64,000 nt of DNA from Nectonema munidae (Eukaryota > Nematomorpha > Nectonematoida > Nectonematidae), in assembly GCA_030549495.1 (NCBI GenBank), contig JAUIRK010000106.1, positions 825,001 through 889,000 of the forward strand, written 5' to 3'. The stretch's first letter is position 1; every line of letters begins with the position of its first letter. The translations under genes were made by a program, and so were the position numbers. Below, one piece after another: positions 1 through 12,897 of this stretch. Under the pieces are notes generated by a model. It was not told the origin of the DNA and did no database searches. It saw nothing but the letters and a program-made list of their open reading frames with translations.

Positions 1-76
1 TGGTAGGCAAATTGTGAGCACTCATCCTTTGGTATTGTTTTTATATTAAATCAAAAGAAGAAAGTATATATAAATA
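1..76. repeat. Direct repeat, copy A (cut by window edge)
   Basis: The first bases of the window recur almost unchanged at 3681-3756. The first 55 bases are identical and only two differences appear over the first 70 before similarity ends. This copy may continue to the left of the window, so its full length is unknown. It could be one end of a longer dispersed repeat or a duplicated flank; no coding content is seen. Confidence 0.85.
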
Positions 77-3061
77 ATAGCATTACAAAAGACTTCTAAC
101 TTAAAAGATGCTAAAGTTTATAAAAATCACAAATTTTACAAGTCCTATTTTATTATATATCGATCATTTTTTCTTATGATACACGATACCATTCTGTACT
201 TACACATTGTTCAAAATAATTGCAACACTTCACTTGACGTCTTTTGAATATTGAGGAGATTGAAGAAGATATTTCGTTCAGACAGGAAAACGAACATCTT
301 TGGCCCCAAATATTACTGGTTTTCTAATAATAATTATGAGAATGTAGAAAACTATTATATGGAATTATAGCAAAGAAGAATCAATTCTTCAAAATTGTAT
401 ATTATCATTAAAATTTATTACTGAGTAAATATACTTTTTATACTCAGAATTTTACATATTATTTTAGAGCACAATTCTTTATAACATTCTCGTTTTTTCA
501 AAAATATTTGGATACGCCTTTGCGATTATGGATATATTTTTACACTAATGATTAAAATACTTATTGATTGTTCTTAAAAGTCAATTCTCTCTTTATCAGT
601 GAATAAAATTAAAATGACAGTATTTAAAATTAAATTTTACTACTAACAAAATTCATGCATATAATGTTTCATAATGTGATCACTATTTTTACTTTCATTC
701 ACTCTGAATTATAATTGTTTTCTAACTTTCTTTTTTTTCAACTGGATTCTATGTTGTTGTATTTATTATATAAACGAAAATTGGAAATTTAGCACTTTCA
801 AAAAACTTTTAATTAAAATTTTCAAATTTATATTTTTTTAAAAAAAAAAAAAAAAACAAAAAAAAAAATTCTTTTTTTTATAAAATAAAAAAAAAAAAAT
901 ATTTTTTAAAAAAAAAAAAGAATTTTAAATATTTTTAAATCTGGGAAAATTTTATGATTGCCCCAGTTGTGCTACCATAGTTCAGTGTTTCTTGCGCTCT
1001 TTACCTTTGCAGAACCGTTAAAAAATTTTAATCTGTCAAGGAACATCACAGCGTTTCACATTTATCCTCTTTATTATAGCGTTTGCAATTGAAGGAAAAG
1101 AGAATTAACTTCAAGACAAAAAAAGATCTGATTTATACCAGCCAATATAACAAATGAAATATTTGCTTGAATTTTATCATTCTAAGAAAATTGCTAAGTT
1201 TAATGATGAACTACCTCTTAACACGCTAGGAAGAACTGAAACAAATGACATAGAAAAGAAAGCTCTAACTGTTTATGAGCCTAGACGGCTTTTTTTAAAT
1301 AAACAACCTAGTATAAACACTAATTTTTTTTTATAAATTTTCAATTTAATATATTAGAATTTTTGAAAAAAAAGTGTATAAAGACATGTTATAAATAAGT
1401 AAAATGTATTAATTTAAGTTTAAATTCTAATAATGATTTTAGTTATTACTTACATCAAGGCAAGGAAAATAAAGGCAAATTTAAAAAAATGTGAAAAAGT
1501 AATGATGTGTGAATCAACCAGAAAAAATTATTTCCATAAGAATCAATAAAAATAATAAAAAGGAAGACCAGAGTTATACTAAATCCGCCGATGAAAAAAG
1601 TAAAATATGTTGATTCGGTGTAAAATATTTAGGTTTATGGAGGAAATGCAGGTGATGAATCCATTCTGTAATACCTTAAATTATAGAATTTAAATAAAGA
1701 ATAATCAAGATTTGTGTAAAAATGGAGAATTTTTTTGTTCCAAATCAAGTCCTCGACTCAATTTTTTTACAATGTATAAATATATTAGAGATGTCTTGGA
1801 TGAGGATATCAAATTTGACATTCTAACCGATGCGGATGTGAGACTTAATTTTGCGCATATCATACTTGCTATTCTAAGCAAACACAAATTTTATACTTCT
1901 TACAAATTTAGAGGGAAAATGTCGATGTAAATGTGTTATCATAAAAATATTGTATAAAGTAAAAATTTTAAAATTCCAAAAAAAAACTTTGCGTTATATA
2001 GAAAAAAAGAAAATGTTTGAAAATGGTGGATGTGGATGTTAATGCGAACGTGGAAGCATGATCGGGGGATGAGGATTAAAATTATTTGAGGATAAATCAG
2101 GAACTGGAAATGTGAATATAAAAAGTTTTTCTATTTTTTAAATTTAATCAACTAAAATTTTGATTTTGCTTAGTTATTCAATTAATTATATAGATTATTA
2201 TTTTTCTGTAAGTATTATTCAAAAAAAATTTATTTTAAAATATATTTGTTCTAACAAACAAATGATAAAACTAACTAATTATAGTTAGAAAACTAGTTAA
2301 TTCATTCTATTATTTTAATATTATAAAAAAATTTTTTTTGTAATTTTTAAAAATCTTCTTGCAATCATTTATATCATGTAAATATATATCGACAATATAG
2401 TAGGGGCAATTGCGTAAATTAATTAAGCTATACAACTAATATGATGGCAAAGTAATCTTGAAATAAAGAGGATAAATGTGATGCAGTATTATTTTTATTG
2501 AATTTTACAAATTTGATTGGTGTGTTGAGGTATTCATTCTTCAGAGAGTTTGTGTAAGAAGATATTGAAGCATTTGGCATTTTGTTTGCATATGAACACT
2601 GTGAAAAGATACCAATATTAAGAGAGAAAGAGTATAACAAGTAATAATTATATGATAAAAATAAAAATAATAATAATAATATGCAAGAATGGAGGAAGGC
2701 TTTCTTCATTACTTTTTTGTTCGTTGATGTAGCAATATTTCTAAATTAGAATGATGCCAGTAATGCTGAGGTGGAAAATTTGAGGAACTTTGTTGCAACC
2801 TTTTCGAAGGTGTCAGTATTGTTCTTGTTGCATCAACGACTTCCCTTTTAGAATATCACATTTTTGAGCAGAGACGTCGTCAAGCCTTCCTGAATTCACT
2901 TTTTCATTTAAAGTGCGCCATCACAAACGTTTCAATTTTCGCGTGTGTTCTCACAACCTTAAATAGTGTAAAAATCATTTTCGCAAAGTTTCAGTGTTTG
3001 CAAATTTTGACAAAAAACTTGCTTTATGTTGAGTTCATATTTAAAAAGAAGCACGACTTTA
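77..3061. other. AT-rich non-coding stretch, no gene recognised
   Basis: About 3 kb with no recognisable gene. It holds long A/T homopolymer runs near 829-921 and scattered short open frames. One of 72 codons (1712-1930, +) and one of 93 codons (2428-2709, -, hydrophobic N-terminus) match no family I know and have the composition of chance frames. A weak inverted pair beginning TCGTTGATG lies at about 2721 and 2838. Confidence 0.6.
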
Positions 3062-3069
3062 GTCTAGAA

Positions 3070-3630
3070 CAGTGGTTATCAACGAAATGTGCCATATGGG
3101 CTGCATGCAACCCTCAACCCCTTGTTTTCCGGGCGGCATAGCTCAGATGCAGAAAAAAAGGCCAGCAATATCACAACGGTTTGAATTAAGTAAAGCAGTT
3201 TAGTTTAATATCTTTGATCTGTTCCTAAATTTTAGTAGAAATTTCATAGCCTCTAGTATATTTTATTCCATGTAAAACTAGATTTTCTACATAAAGGTTT
3301 GTACTTCTTCATATTATTTCTAAAATCTATGCCCTACATATACAAATTGTATACAAGCTATGTTTTAAGCATTGCCAACTTGTCTATGCCTGATTTAAAT
3401 GAATAATATATATAATAAATTATTATTAATGTCCGAATAAATTTTGTGATATATTGATTCAGTTTTGTATAACTAGAATAATATTTCTACCATTTGTTTT
3501 TTTAGAAAAAGAGATACTTAAAATAACACTTTTTACAAAGAAAACGGGACTTTTTTGTATTGATGTGGGCCTCTAGTGCAATGTTGGTTCTTAATTTAGC
3601 TCTTTGTTTGAAGAAGGTTAATAACAACTG
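3070..3630. mobile_element. hAT-type MITE with 8-bp target duplication
   Basis: A 561-bp non-autonomous element. Its ends are CAGTGGTTATCAAC on the left and GTTAATAACAACTG on the right, imperfect terminal inverted repeats of the CAGTGGTT hAT type. It is flanked on both sides by the identical 8-mer GTCTAGAA (3062-3069 and 3631-3638), the duplication length expected for hAT. No transposase frame is inside. It is probably moved by an autonomous hAT elsewhere in the genome. Confidence 0.88.
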
Positions 3631-3680
3631 GTCTAGAATGACAGTTAGGCAATTAAGTCATAATAATATTTAAAGCAATG

Positions 3681-3756
3681 TGGTAGGCAAATTGTGAGCA
3701 CTCATCCTTTGGTATTGTTTTTATATTAAATCAAAGGAAGAACGTATATTATGCTA
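3681..3756. repeat. Direct repeat, copy B
   Basis: Near-identical to window positions 1-76, in the same orientation and 3.68 kb downstream. It begins 43 bases after the target duplication of the hAT MITE. The sequence following the repeat differs between the two copies, so the right boundary falls close to 3750. Confidence 0.85.
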
Positions 3757-3776
3757 CTTATCGTTTGATAAGTAGC
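3753..3776. repeat. Perfect 10-bp-stem hairpin
   Basis: GCTACTTATC and GATAAGTAGC form a perfect 10-bp inverted repeat around the loop GTTT. It sits exactly where direct repeat copy B stops matching copy A. There is no adjacent gene, so a regulatory role is not supported; it may be an insertion footprint or chance. Confidence 0.7.
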
Positions 3777-6185
3777 GAAAAAGAATGAAAAGTGATAAAA
3801 TAAGGAGAAATTACCAATATAAATATGTGAAAAAAATGACTAAAAATACAAAAAAAATTAAAAAAATCAAATTTCTTATTTATTATTGAAAAAATAAGAA
3901 TAATATATTTAATTTTTTTGAAATTTTGAATAAGGTAAATTAAGTTACCATTATAACTTTATATCTAGTAAAAGTTAACTTTACTACTTTTTTACTATTT
4001 AAATAATAATATTACTAGTTTTTTAGGTTCATAAATTTGTTCAATAGGGAAAAATGTATATTTTAATTGTGATGTTATCAAAAATGGACAATTTAAAATT
4101 CATTCAATTTGAATAAGATACTTTTCAATTTAAGATTTTTTTTAAAAAAATTCTTCAAATGGACGTGAATTAAGTAAATGAGCTTTGGTTTTTTTTTTAA
4201 ATGACTAATGGGAGACATAGATTTAGTAGAACTCAGATTGACAGAATTTAAAAATATTTTTAAGAAAGGAGATTGTTTATATAATCTTAACATATATATT
4301 TATGGTATTATATTTATTTTGTTTCAAAATTTATGTTATAAATATAGAAAATGTTTAAAACTACTGTATAAACCTTATTTTAAAAAAGCTCTATATGTGT
4401 GGGTATACTTTTATTTTTGATTTTGATAATTATTTTTCCATCTACCTTAAGCATAAAACATACATTATTTCTAAGCTCCTAATTTCTATATAAATTTATC
4501 ACATCTTTCAGTGTGAAAGTCTAAAATTCCTTTTTTTCAATTATTTGAGGTTAATAAGAAGCAAATTTTCTTACAAATATTATTTTATCACTAATTTTTT
4601 TTCATTTTTTTTATACAAAATGCCTTTATATTAAAGGTGTCAACATTCATCTTCTTTCCCCTATGTATAGAGCAGGACTTAACCCATTCTGCAATTTGAA
4701 TTGGGAATGGAACAAGGGCTATCTAGTGTAATCATTTTTTCATTATTCGCTTTGTATTGTCTATATCAGTGGTTCTCAACCAGACACGAATTCCAAATAT
4801 GGGAAATTTAAAATTTCCAAGTCAGGAATTCATTTTTATACTCGAAATTTTCTGAAACATCTCTGTTCGCTAAGTTTATTTTCTACCATTTAATTGTTTT
4901 CTTCAGGGCTAAAAATAAATATTTTCATAAAATTGGAATATTTTCTTCGTTACCTCGTTTAATTTTTATAATTTTTTTGACAGAAATGAAATTTACTACT
5001 TAGTTGTAGGCGAATAGTAGTTTAACAATAAAAAGATATTTATAACGTTAAAAAGGCTGGAAACGATACATTCCACCAATAAATAGATATGGTAGTTACT
5101 GTCACATAATACTATATACGCTTCAAGGTTTTATTCAAACCTCAAATATTTTCCACTTCTTCGTTTTTCCTTATTTTGTTTCTAAAAAAGTTTAAGCAAT
5201 ACTTGTACAATGTTCATCCTCAATGTAAAGACAAGGCAAAAAACTTGTTTGAACGTCATAGGAATAACTTCAAAAGTGAAAAGATATTTAACAAGAAGGT
5301 ATTAAGGAAAATGAAAAAGTTTGATATGTTGCAGAAACTATAAATATAGCTTTGTTTTTCAAAATGGTAAACATTGTATTTGTACATGGAATTGAGAAAT
5401 AACTTCCCAGATTTCATGATCAAACCAAAGAATCTAAAGACAATCCTTGGGATACGTGCATACTTTTTTTTCTAAAGTTAAATAAGTGCATACAGTTTTC
5501 TTTTAAGTTCTTTCAAATTTGAAGGCATGAAAGAATAAAAATACAAGAACAAGGATTTAATTCTAAATAAAAAAGACAAAATAGAATTCAATAATTTTTA
5601 TTAAATTTTTTATTTTTTTTGTGATATATTTTCTATATGTTAGCAAATTTATTCCTCAAACAATATAAAAATATAAAAGATTATTAATTATTGTTAATAA
5701 TATAAAAAAATAAGAAAATTATTATATTTTTAACTATATTTCTCTTCAGATATTACAATTTAAAAAAATATTTTAATCTAACTTCATCAAGAGAGAAATC
5801 ATCACAACAATTCAAAGAAAACTTTATAAACAGTGAGGAAAAACTTTACATAATTGAGAAATTATTTAAAATGTGTTTGAAAAGCCAAGAAATTATTGTT
5901 AATTGTAAATAGTGTAATCTATTACAACAATATGTGAGCAAACTTGACAGACTATGGAGACATTATTCATATTACAATAACTCATCGGTTACTAAGAGAC
6001 GGATGTTGAGACAGACAGATTTTCGAGGTAAATTGACAAATGTCCTTTATCAAGGGACGGATTTTCGAGGTTTCACTTGCAAACAAGTGTTCTTTGATAT
6101 TTAAGCCCGTCAGCATACTTATCTGTAACACAAATGTAAGGTGGCTTTGAATAAGAAATGTATGTGGGTGAGTATTCGAGTTTAC
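3777..6185. other. AT-rich non-coding stretch with one isolated hAT-like end
   Basis: No gene is recognised. CAGTGGTTCTCAACC at 4767-4781 looks like one terminal repeat of a hAT element, but I found no matching end nearby, so it is likely a truncated MITE. The rest is low-complexity AT-rich DNA. Confidence 0.5.
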
Positions 6186-6215
6186 AAGAAGAAGAAGAAG
6201 AAAATTTATTAATTA
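6186..6215 (-). repeat. LINE-type 3' tail, (TTC)n then AAATTTATT-like, on the minus strand
   Basis: A run of GAAGAAGAAG followed by GAAAATTTATT matches the end of the minus-strand LINE fragment at 45423 and a similar site at 20812. On the minus strand this reads as an AATAAATTT-(TTC)n tail. A short 5'-truncated copy may extend rightwards to about 6440, but no coding remnant was recognised. Confidence 0.4.
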
Positions 6216-9200
6216 TATTTGCCATTCAAATTAATAATACAATAAAAAAAATAGTATGAAAAAAAAAATAAAAACTAAGATTTAACAGTGGACTAACTAC
6301 TGCACAAAAAGTCAGAAATGACCGCTATATGGCAGGTATATTAAAATTATGCACAAAATGGAACAGTCATAAAGTCAAAATAATGTATAAAGTTTATAAA
6401 TAAATTGAAGACAAATTTTGAAGTTTAACATGCAATAAAATTCTTCCATGGCTTGACTTTGACTATTTAGTTGATACTCTTGAGCATTGAAAAAATCTTC
6501 AGAACAAATTCAAATTCAGGAAAAAATGTGCATTTTATAAAATTTGTAGATTTTAATGTATCATTTGTAGTTGGCTGTGTATCTTTTGTTTTATATCAAA
6601 TCAAATACCGATAAAACTTTATTATTAAAAAATAACAATTTGTTTCCAAATTAATATTGAGCAAAAAATAAAAGATCAAATTATGTTTTATGTACAAATC
6701 CCCATATATAATGCAAGGTTAATATTCTATATTAGTATGTTCCAAGAACAAATATGAAACGTGTAAGGTAATCTTTTATTCTTGTGCTCACCTCCTTTCG
6801 GTTATAAGAGATATCAAAACATGTAAGAAATGAGTTTTACAAAACTAATAGAAATAAAATAATGATTTGGTAACATTTTCAAATAAAAGATCATATAGTA
6901 TCTTTTTTCCAGTGACTTTATATAAACAAACGCAAAGATAAAAACAACATTTGGTACATTACATTTACCTTGTTATTCTATAACGGTGGAAATATCTTCT
7001 TGAGTTTATTTTGGAGAACTAATTCCATTCTATCATGATAGTACACTTGATTGGGGAATACATTTCAAAGATGACATTTTATCACATTATTTAGAAAACG
7101 TTGAACAAAGTTTATGAAGTCTTATGGTGTTATCAAGTGGTAGGAAGAATCATCAAAGAATTTTTTTGTTATATCTACATGGAACAAGGCATTATGATTT
7201 TGACAAGTAGGCAAACATTTTGTAAATCAAATTATTATGTGAATTATAAAAGAAGCTCAATCAATTATATACTTAGACCAAAAGGGTTTTACTAAAATAA
7301 ACAATAATAAATCATTTTTTAACCAGGCCCGTAACCAGACGTGTCGAGAGGGGGCAGTTGACCTCCTAACGATTTCAGATTAATAATAATTCTAATAAAA
7401 TTTTCAAAATATTTACATACAATTACAATATTTGGATAAATCTTAGAACAAATGACCTTCTACAAACCCCTAATTTTAGGATAACATAGGATATCGAGAT
7501 TTAGGCACTCTTATCGCAATTTTTTTTAGATTTATTTCCTCTTAAGATTTATTCTGCTTACGGACTTGTGTATAACTCATATAGATCCAACAAATAAATT
7601 TAGACTAGTATAATGGACGCATTGCAAAATATTCTACTTGCGTATATTTTATGCATTAATCAACCAAGAAGGTCATTTTTCAATCTCTAAAGAAATGATG
7701 CAAATATCGGGACAAGAGCTCAGAAAAAACTAGATAAAAGACGAACTCGAATAGTATTAGTAATAATAAGGGTTTATTAAAATATATAAGTGTTAGATAT
7801 CTAAATGTTATACATTTCAGGTGAATGTAAAGGATGTCAGTGTGGGTGGCAATTATTAAAAGGGTATAGAAAACTGAGCGAAGGAATTTCTATTTCCATA
7901 TCCATGGAGACTTTGTCTAATTACTTCAGTTGAAATTAAGTCATCTTAAATTAATTAAATATATAAAAGTTTTTATTAAGTTTCTTTATGCTGCTCAAAA
8001 GAAAGAAAATGTTTTGATCCAAAGAAAAAAATACGTGTAAAGGTAAACTTTGAGTGTTAAGCCCAAAAGTGTACGCCTTGATCTCAATTTTTTCCCTAAC
8101 CCAAATATGCCTTAAAATAATGAATACTAAACTTATTTATTATATATAAATGAATTTGACCGAAAAATTATGGGTTTTTTGATTTAAAAAGAAAGAAGTT
8201 AGGACTAAGAATTTTGAAATAAATTAGAATAAATTTTATCCATATTTTCTTTGAATATTCATAAGTGAGATGTCAACATCAAAAGGTGCTTAGTTTTTCT
8301 TCCGCCTTCTTCAAGAACAGGAAGTCAATAAATCCTTCTATTATAAAGTTTTATTTTAAATGAATCAAAAGTTGCAAATACTCTAATGCAATTCATTTCT
8401 AGAAAAAAACCAACCTTGTAATTCTCAATATATTTTTTCATTTAATTTATACTAAAATTTAAAAAAAATGAGGAGAATTTTCTTTACTAGATTAAAAATC
8501 TCTAAGTAAAATTTTTTATATCCATTGTAAAAGCATTCGAGCAGAAAATGTTTGGAATAATAAAGTTTTCAATGTATGCTCTTAATAATTTTTTAATTCA
8601 TTTTATTTTTACTATCCTTCAAGATAATTGTTTAGTTAGTTGATTAGTTAATTAATTTGTCATGTCACTTTTTTTAATTTTTATAAGGAAAAAGTTAAAT
8701 ATAAATATTAGGTAACAATTTTTCTTATAAAAAGTTTATTATCAGTAATTATTATTACAATTTTGGACATATTGCTTATCTTGCTCTAGTATTAAGATGC
8801 TTAATTTTACTAATTACTTCACTCAATAGTGAAGTGAAAAACGATCTAAAAAACTCACTAATTAATTTTAACCAATTTTTTTTTATTTATTTTTTTCATG
8901 ATAAAAAAAATGTTTTGTGACATTTTATTTAACTTTTTCATAATATAAATTTGTGGGTGGAGGATAATCAATAAGTATACCAACTAAAAATGTTGTCATA
9001 TTGGACTTGAAAAAATACATGTTGGATATTCGAAGCCAAAAAGCCATACTTCACTAAAAGGTTAGTTGGCATTAAAAAATGCACACCTTAATTTAAATTT
9101 GATCAATTAAATTTTTTTAAAACAAATGGGTTGAAATGATAAACTAATTAGCTCATTTCCCATATATTGGCGGATATATATCATATATTGGGAAGAATAT

Positions 9201-10229
9201 ATTTATGTATTATATAATTTTATATAAAATAATAGAAATTGAAAACAAAGTAAAGTAATTTTTTATTATAACTTATTCCATTGTCAAGCTTGAATAAAAT
9301 CGTCTGCGTTTATCAATGCTCAATACAAATCTTCTGGTTTACATTAGATATCGTCTGAATATTCTGGTCGTTAACGCGTTAAAATACATTTGACCATTTA
9401 GCGATTAATGAGACACCAGAGTCGCAAAAAATAAAATTCATCTGCTTTATATATATATAATTTTTTCTATTGATAAAGAAAGTAGACGATAAGCTTCTTA
9501 TTTCTGTTCCTCAAATGAGTAAGTATAGTTTATTTACAATATAGAAACAGGAACAAATTTTAGATAAAGGGTCTTGCCAATAACATAATTTAATTGCATA
9601 GTAGAGATTAATTTGGTAGAATGTAATATTTTAAGTGGCATGTTTTATGAAAACACATGTGTTTATCCAATTAATTCTAATAAATCATTTCTTTTTAAGA
9701 TTTTTTTAGATATCGGTATCGCATCCAATGGCAGAATAATCTTCTATAGTTGGACACATGGTAAGGATAGTCACGATAGGGGATGCAACCCAGGCCATTT
9801 GGATAGAAAACTTACGCCCCTACCATTAGGCCATTTGCGGACAAAGTAATATTTCGTTTTTAAATTTATATAACTTTTCTATAGTAAAATAAACAAAGCC
9901 TCTTCTACCTTACGAAGGGGTCTTTAGCAGTATTGAACTAAAAATATATAGATAACTTCTCGGTAATGTTGCACTCTCCGTGCACAAGTTGACTTTGTGC
10001 ACTTATTAAATATAATATATAGATAATAAATATAGATAGTAAAAATAGGGATTTAGTGGAGAAAGTTTTAGCAAATTATAGATTTTTAATTAATTAGATA
10101 TTGTTCATTTTTTAACAGTTTTTATAAATAATTTTTTGTTATATCTTTTGGTGACTGAAACTTTGATAATTCATAATAAAAAAAATAAATCTTAGCGAAA
10201 AATCTTTAAGCGAAAAATAATGAATAAAG
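6216..10229. other. AT-rich non-coding stretch, nothing recognised
   Basis: Four kilobases without a recognisable gene. A GC-richer patch near 7323-7370 contains GGCCCGTAACCAG, which resembles an element end without a partner. The stretch 9299-9360 contains CGTCTGCG and ATATCGTCTGA motifs shared with the TTAA-flanked MITEs at 22470 and 54404, so it may be a diverged copy. Short frames here (for example 7101-7295 and 9613-9849) look like chance. Confidence 0.5.
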
Positions 10230-10510
10230 CAGTGGCGGATCCAAGGGGCGGGCCTCATGGGCCTAAGTCCCCTATGAAAAATGGCTTCAAAAATTACCTT
10301 TACTAATGATTACCTTTATATGTATAAAAATTACATTTTTGCAATTTTTTCATGGCAAAATAATGTTAAAAATATGAAAACATAGGTAATTAGTGATTCT
10401 AAAAGACATAATACAGCTGTTGTATTCTCTGAAGACTTTTAGCAAAATTGCAAAAAATGTAAATAGATTTCGCCCCCCCCCCCTATAAGAAATTTCTGCA
10501 TCCACCACTG
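10230..10510. mobile_element. hAT MITE, CAGTGGCGGATCC family, copy 1
   Basis: A 281-bp element. The left end is CAGTGGCGGATCCAAGGGG; the right end reads as CAGTGGTGGATGCAG on the opposite strand. An internal block CCTATGAAAAATGGCTTC is shared with the 176-bp element at 24181, so the two are one family. The flanking 8-mers (GAATAAAG and AAGGGAAG) do not match, so the target duplication has decayed or a boundary is shifted. A run of ten C lies just inside the right end. No transposase is present. Confidence 0.75.
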
Positions 10511-11898
10511 AAGGGAAGGATTCAAGTTTAAGTTGACAATATTTAAATTGCCTTGCAACATTCCCAATATTTATAGAAGTAAAGAAAAAACATTTTAACG
10601 CCATGAGAGAGTTGCATGATGCACCAAAGCAAAGCAAGTCAAATTCCTATCAAAACTATTATTATTAGTATAGGCATAAGATTCAATATAGGCCAAAATG
10701 ACGGAGAAGGAAACACCGACAAAGTGTGCGAAACCGATGAGTCGCCGATATAATGGTGCACCCCAGCGTTTTTAAAGCATCAAATTTCATTACCATAAAA
10801 ATGATGTATCTATCTATATCTATCCTTTAAAAAAACAAATATCATTTAACCATTTTTTAAAAAGGCGCTTTTATATAAATTCACCCAACATCGTTTCTCC
10901 AAAAAAGATGTAAAATTTAGTCTCTCACCATGATTTGAGGAGAGATAGATAGAAGGAAGCATTTACATTTGTGTATTTTAATTCCTTCACGAGTGTATGT
11001 ATGTATTGTATATACTACGCTCAATTGAGCAGAATGGAAAGGTTTCATCAACTCTCTTATTCTCTCCCTACCCATGTGCAGTGTGCACCACACACACACA
11101 CACATACCATCATTTCGTAGACTTTAAAAATATCTTCTACTTGACAAATTAGCATTATCATAATTATCATTATCATCACATCCACCTCATCATCATTCAA
11201 TTTCATCATCATCTCAGATATATTTGTATCCGTGATATTTGCGAAATTTGACAAAGCAATCGCCTATTACTGTCTCCACCTTCCCTCAGCTTTATAAGTG
11301 CTATTGTCAAAAACAACTTGAGCCACAAGAGTGATCGTCGTGATCATGACATGTTTGTGGGAAAATCAAAAAAGTGAGTGCAAAAGAATTTGTCAGGAAT
11401 GAAGTGAGATGCCATTTTTGAATTTATAAATAAATAAAATTAAAAGACTTTTCAGCGAAAACTATGGAGTTGCTTATAGTGCTGCTAATTACCAGTCACA
11501 AACTCTCCTTCACTGTGTCTTCCAAATTTAGGACATTTGTATTAGAGGATCTAGATCAGCCATTCCAAAGCTTTTGGGGCATGCGTCTACTACCCAAACT
11601 CAGAAGCTTTTATCCCCATGTTAATCAAAGTTATATAGCAAGCTTTATTTTGTTTTAAATTGAAGGCTGAACGATACTTATCATTCTAACTTAGATTCTA
11701 AACTTTTCAGGCCCAGTGTGCCGTAAAATACAAATCGCAAGCTTTGAGCTAAATTAAAATTCATTGAAAAGTCTTTTTAGTTTTCCGATTTATCTGGTCA
11801 TCTTTTTTTAGAATGAACTTTCATATAAATTAAAGCAGACGAGTGTTATTTCATTGATACTGGGGCTGACCTATAATAATCAAAGGGTATTGATTATT
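10511..11898. other. Non-coding stretch with simple repeats
   Basis: No gene is recognised. It contains a (CA)8 microsatellite at 11089-11104 and a TCA/TTATCA-rich tract at about 11150-11220. The patch 11230-11350 is less AT-rich than its surroundings, but no open frame with a family match or paired splice sites could be supported. Confidence 0.55.
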
Positions 11899-12053
11899 GG
11901 GTCTTTTCGTTTACACGGCCACATCAAGTAATCACCATTTCGTTTGCCTTTAATATAATTAATTAATAATTTAATAAATAAATATAATAAACTATAAAAG
12001 GCAGACGAAATGGTGATTACTTGACGTGGCCTGCGGTCTAAACCAAAAGACCC
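11899..12053. mobile_element. Fold-back MITE with ~55-bp arms
   Basis: The left arm starts GGGTCTTTTCG and the right arm ends in GACCC. They pair over roughly 55 bases with few mismatches (core CAAGTAATCACCATTTCG) around an AT-rich loop of about 45 bases. TATTGATT occurs at 11888-11895 and again immediately after the right arm at 12054-12061, a candidate 8-bp target duplication, although three extra bases separate the left copy from the arm. The superfamily is uncertain; an 8-bp duplication would suggest hAT. Confidence 0.75.
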
Positions 12054-12610
12054 TATTGATTTAATCGATATGACGAAATAAGATATTAAAAATGTATTTG
12101 AATGATAAAAAATTTTGAAAATGTGAGTAAAAACAGAAAAAAGGAATCCTGTGTTTGAATTGATGAAAAGAGTTTTTTAAGGTCAAACATAGACAAAGAA
12201 GGGATTCACAAATGTTCAGGGTATATTATGTGAAAGATAAAAACATGACACAATCTTAATTTTCTTACTCATGTCACTTGTTCATAAATATTGTTATGGC
12301 ATATGTCACAGAAAAAAATTAGAGTTTCCGTAGATACGTTATACTGACTATGAAGGGATCTAAGCCAAGAACCCGCGTTATTATAAGTTTGGTTTGCATG
12401 CATCACGATTCTGTGTTTTAACGCACTATCTCTACAATGAAATGTGAAAAAAAACTTTTTTTGTTTATTGCAAAAAATCAACGCTAAGTATTCTAGAATA
12501 AATCAATGATTTTAAAAGAAACGCAAACAAACACAATGAGTTTGCATAAAATCGACGCACAAGAGTGCAACTAACATCAAAATGAACACACATAATTTTG
12601 TCTATCCTGA
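12054..12610. other. Non-coding, nothing recognised
   Basis: AT-rich sequence between the fold-back MITE and the first SINE copy. The open frames here on the minus strand (about 12269-12680) show no family resemblance and the second runs into the antisense of the SINE. Confidence 0.5.
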
Positions 12611-12700
12611 TCAACATTCGATTAGCGTTTACATACAGTCTTAACAAATCCAGGATCGGTTTTGACCTTTTTGATCTCATTAGTTGGATGCAGTTAGAAA
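12611..12700 (-). repeat. SINE body, inverted copy
   Basis: On the minus strand this about 90-base block matches the plus-strand block 12967-13052. Shared segments include TTTCTAACTGCA, the AAAAGGTC core, the GATTTGTTA segment and AATCGAAT. Similarity is about 75-80 percent by eye. The 76-codon plus-strand frame at 12598-12828 overlaps this repeat and is therefore not a credible gene. Confidence 0.65.
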
Positions 12701-12897
12701 CGAAAAGTCAGAAAGTTGAATACACAGAAGACTATCTGAAGGCCTCGACTACTGAGCCATTCTCCATGTATGATAACATCAAATTTACTTTTTACGTCGA
12801 TCAACGACATTTTATAGATGGAGTTTAATACATGATTGAATAATTGGGTGTTTGCATTGAGTTATAATAAGGTATATGCTTGTGGCATGAATTGCAA

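Noticed and set aside
5930-6190. A possible fossil solo LTR (GGAGACATTATTCA-type start, TATTTAAGCCCGTC promoter-like stretch), with an echo at 39125
   Set aside because: No defined ends, target duplication or internal region could be shown; the similarity to 39125 covers only about 20 bases.
11464-11658. A small secreted or membrane protein (64 codons, hydrophobic start)
   Set aside because: No family match, no supporting splice sites or polyadenylation context; composition is compatible with chance.
12598-12828. A 76-codon plus-strand frame with fairly normal amino-acid composition
   Set aside because: It overlaps an inverted SINE copy, and no splice partners or family match were found.
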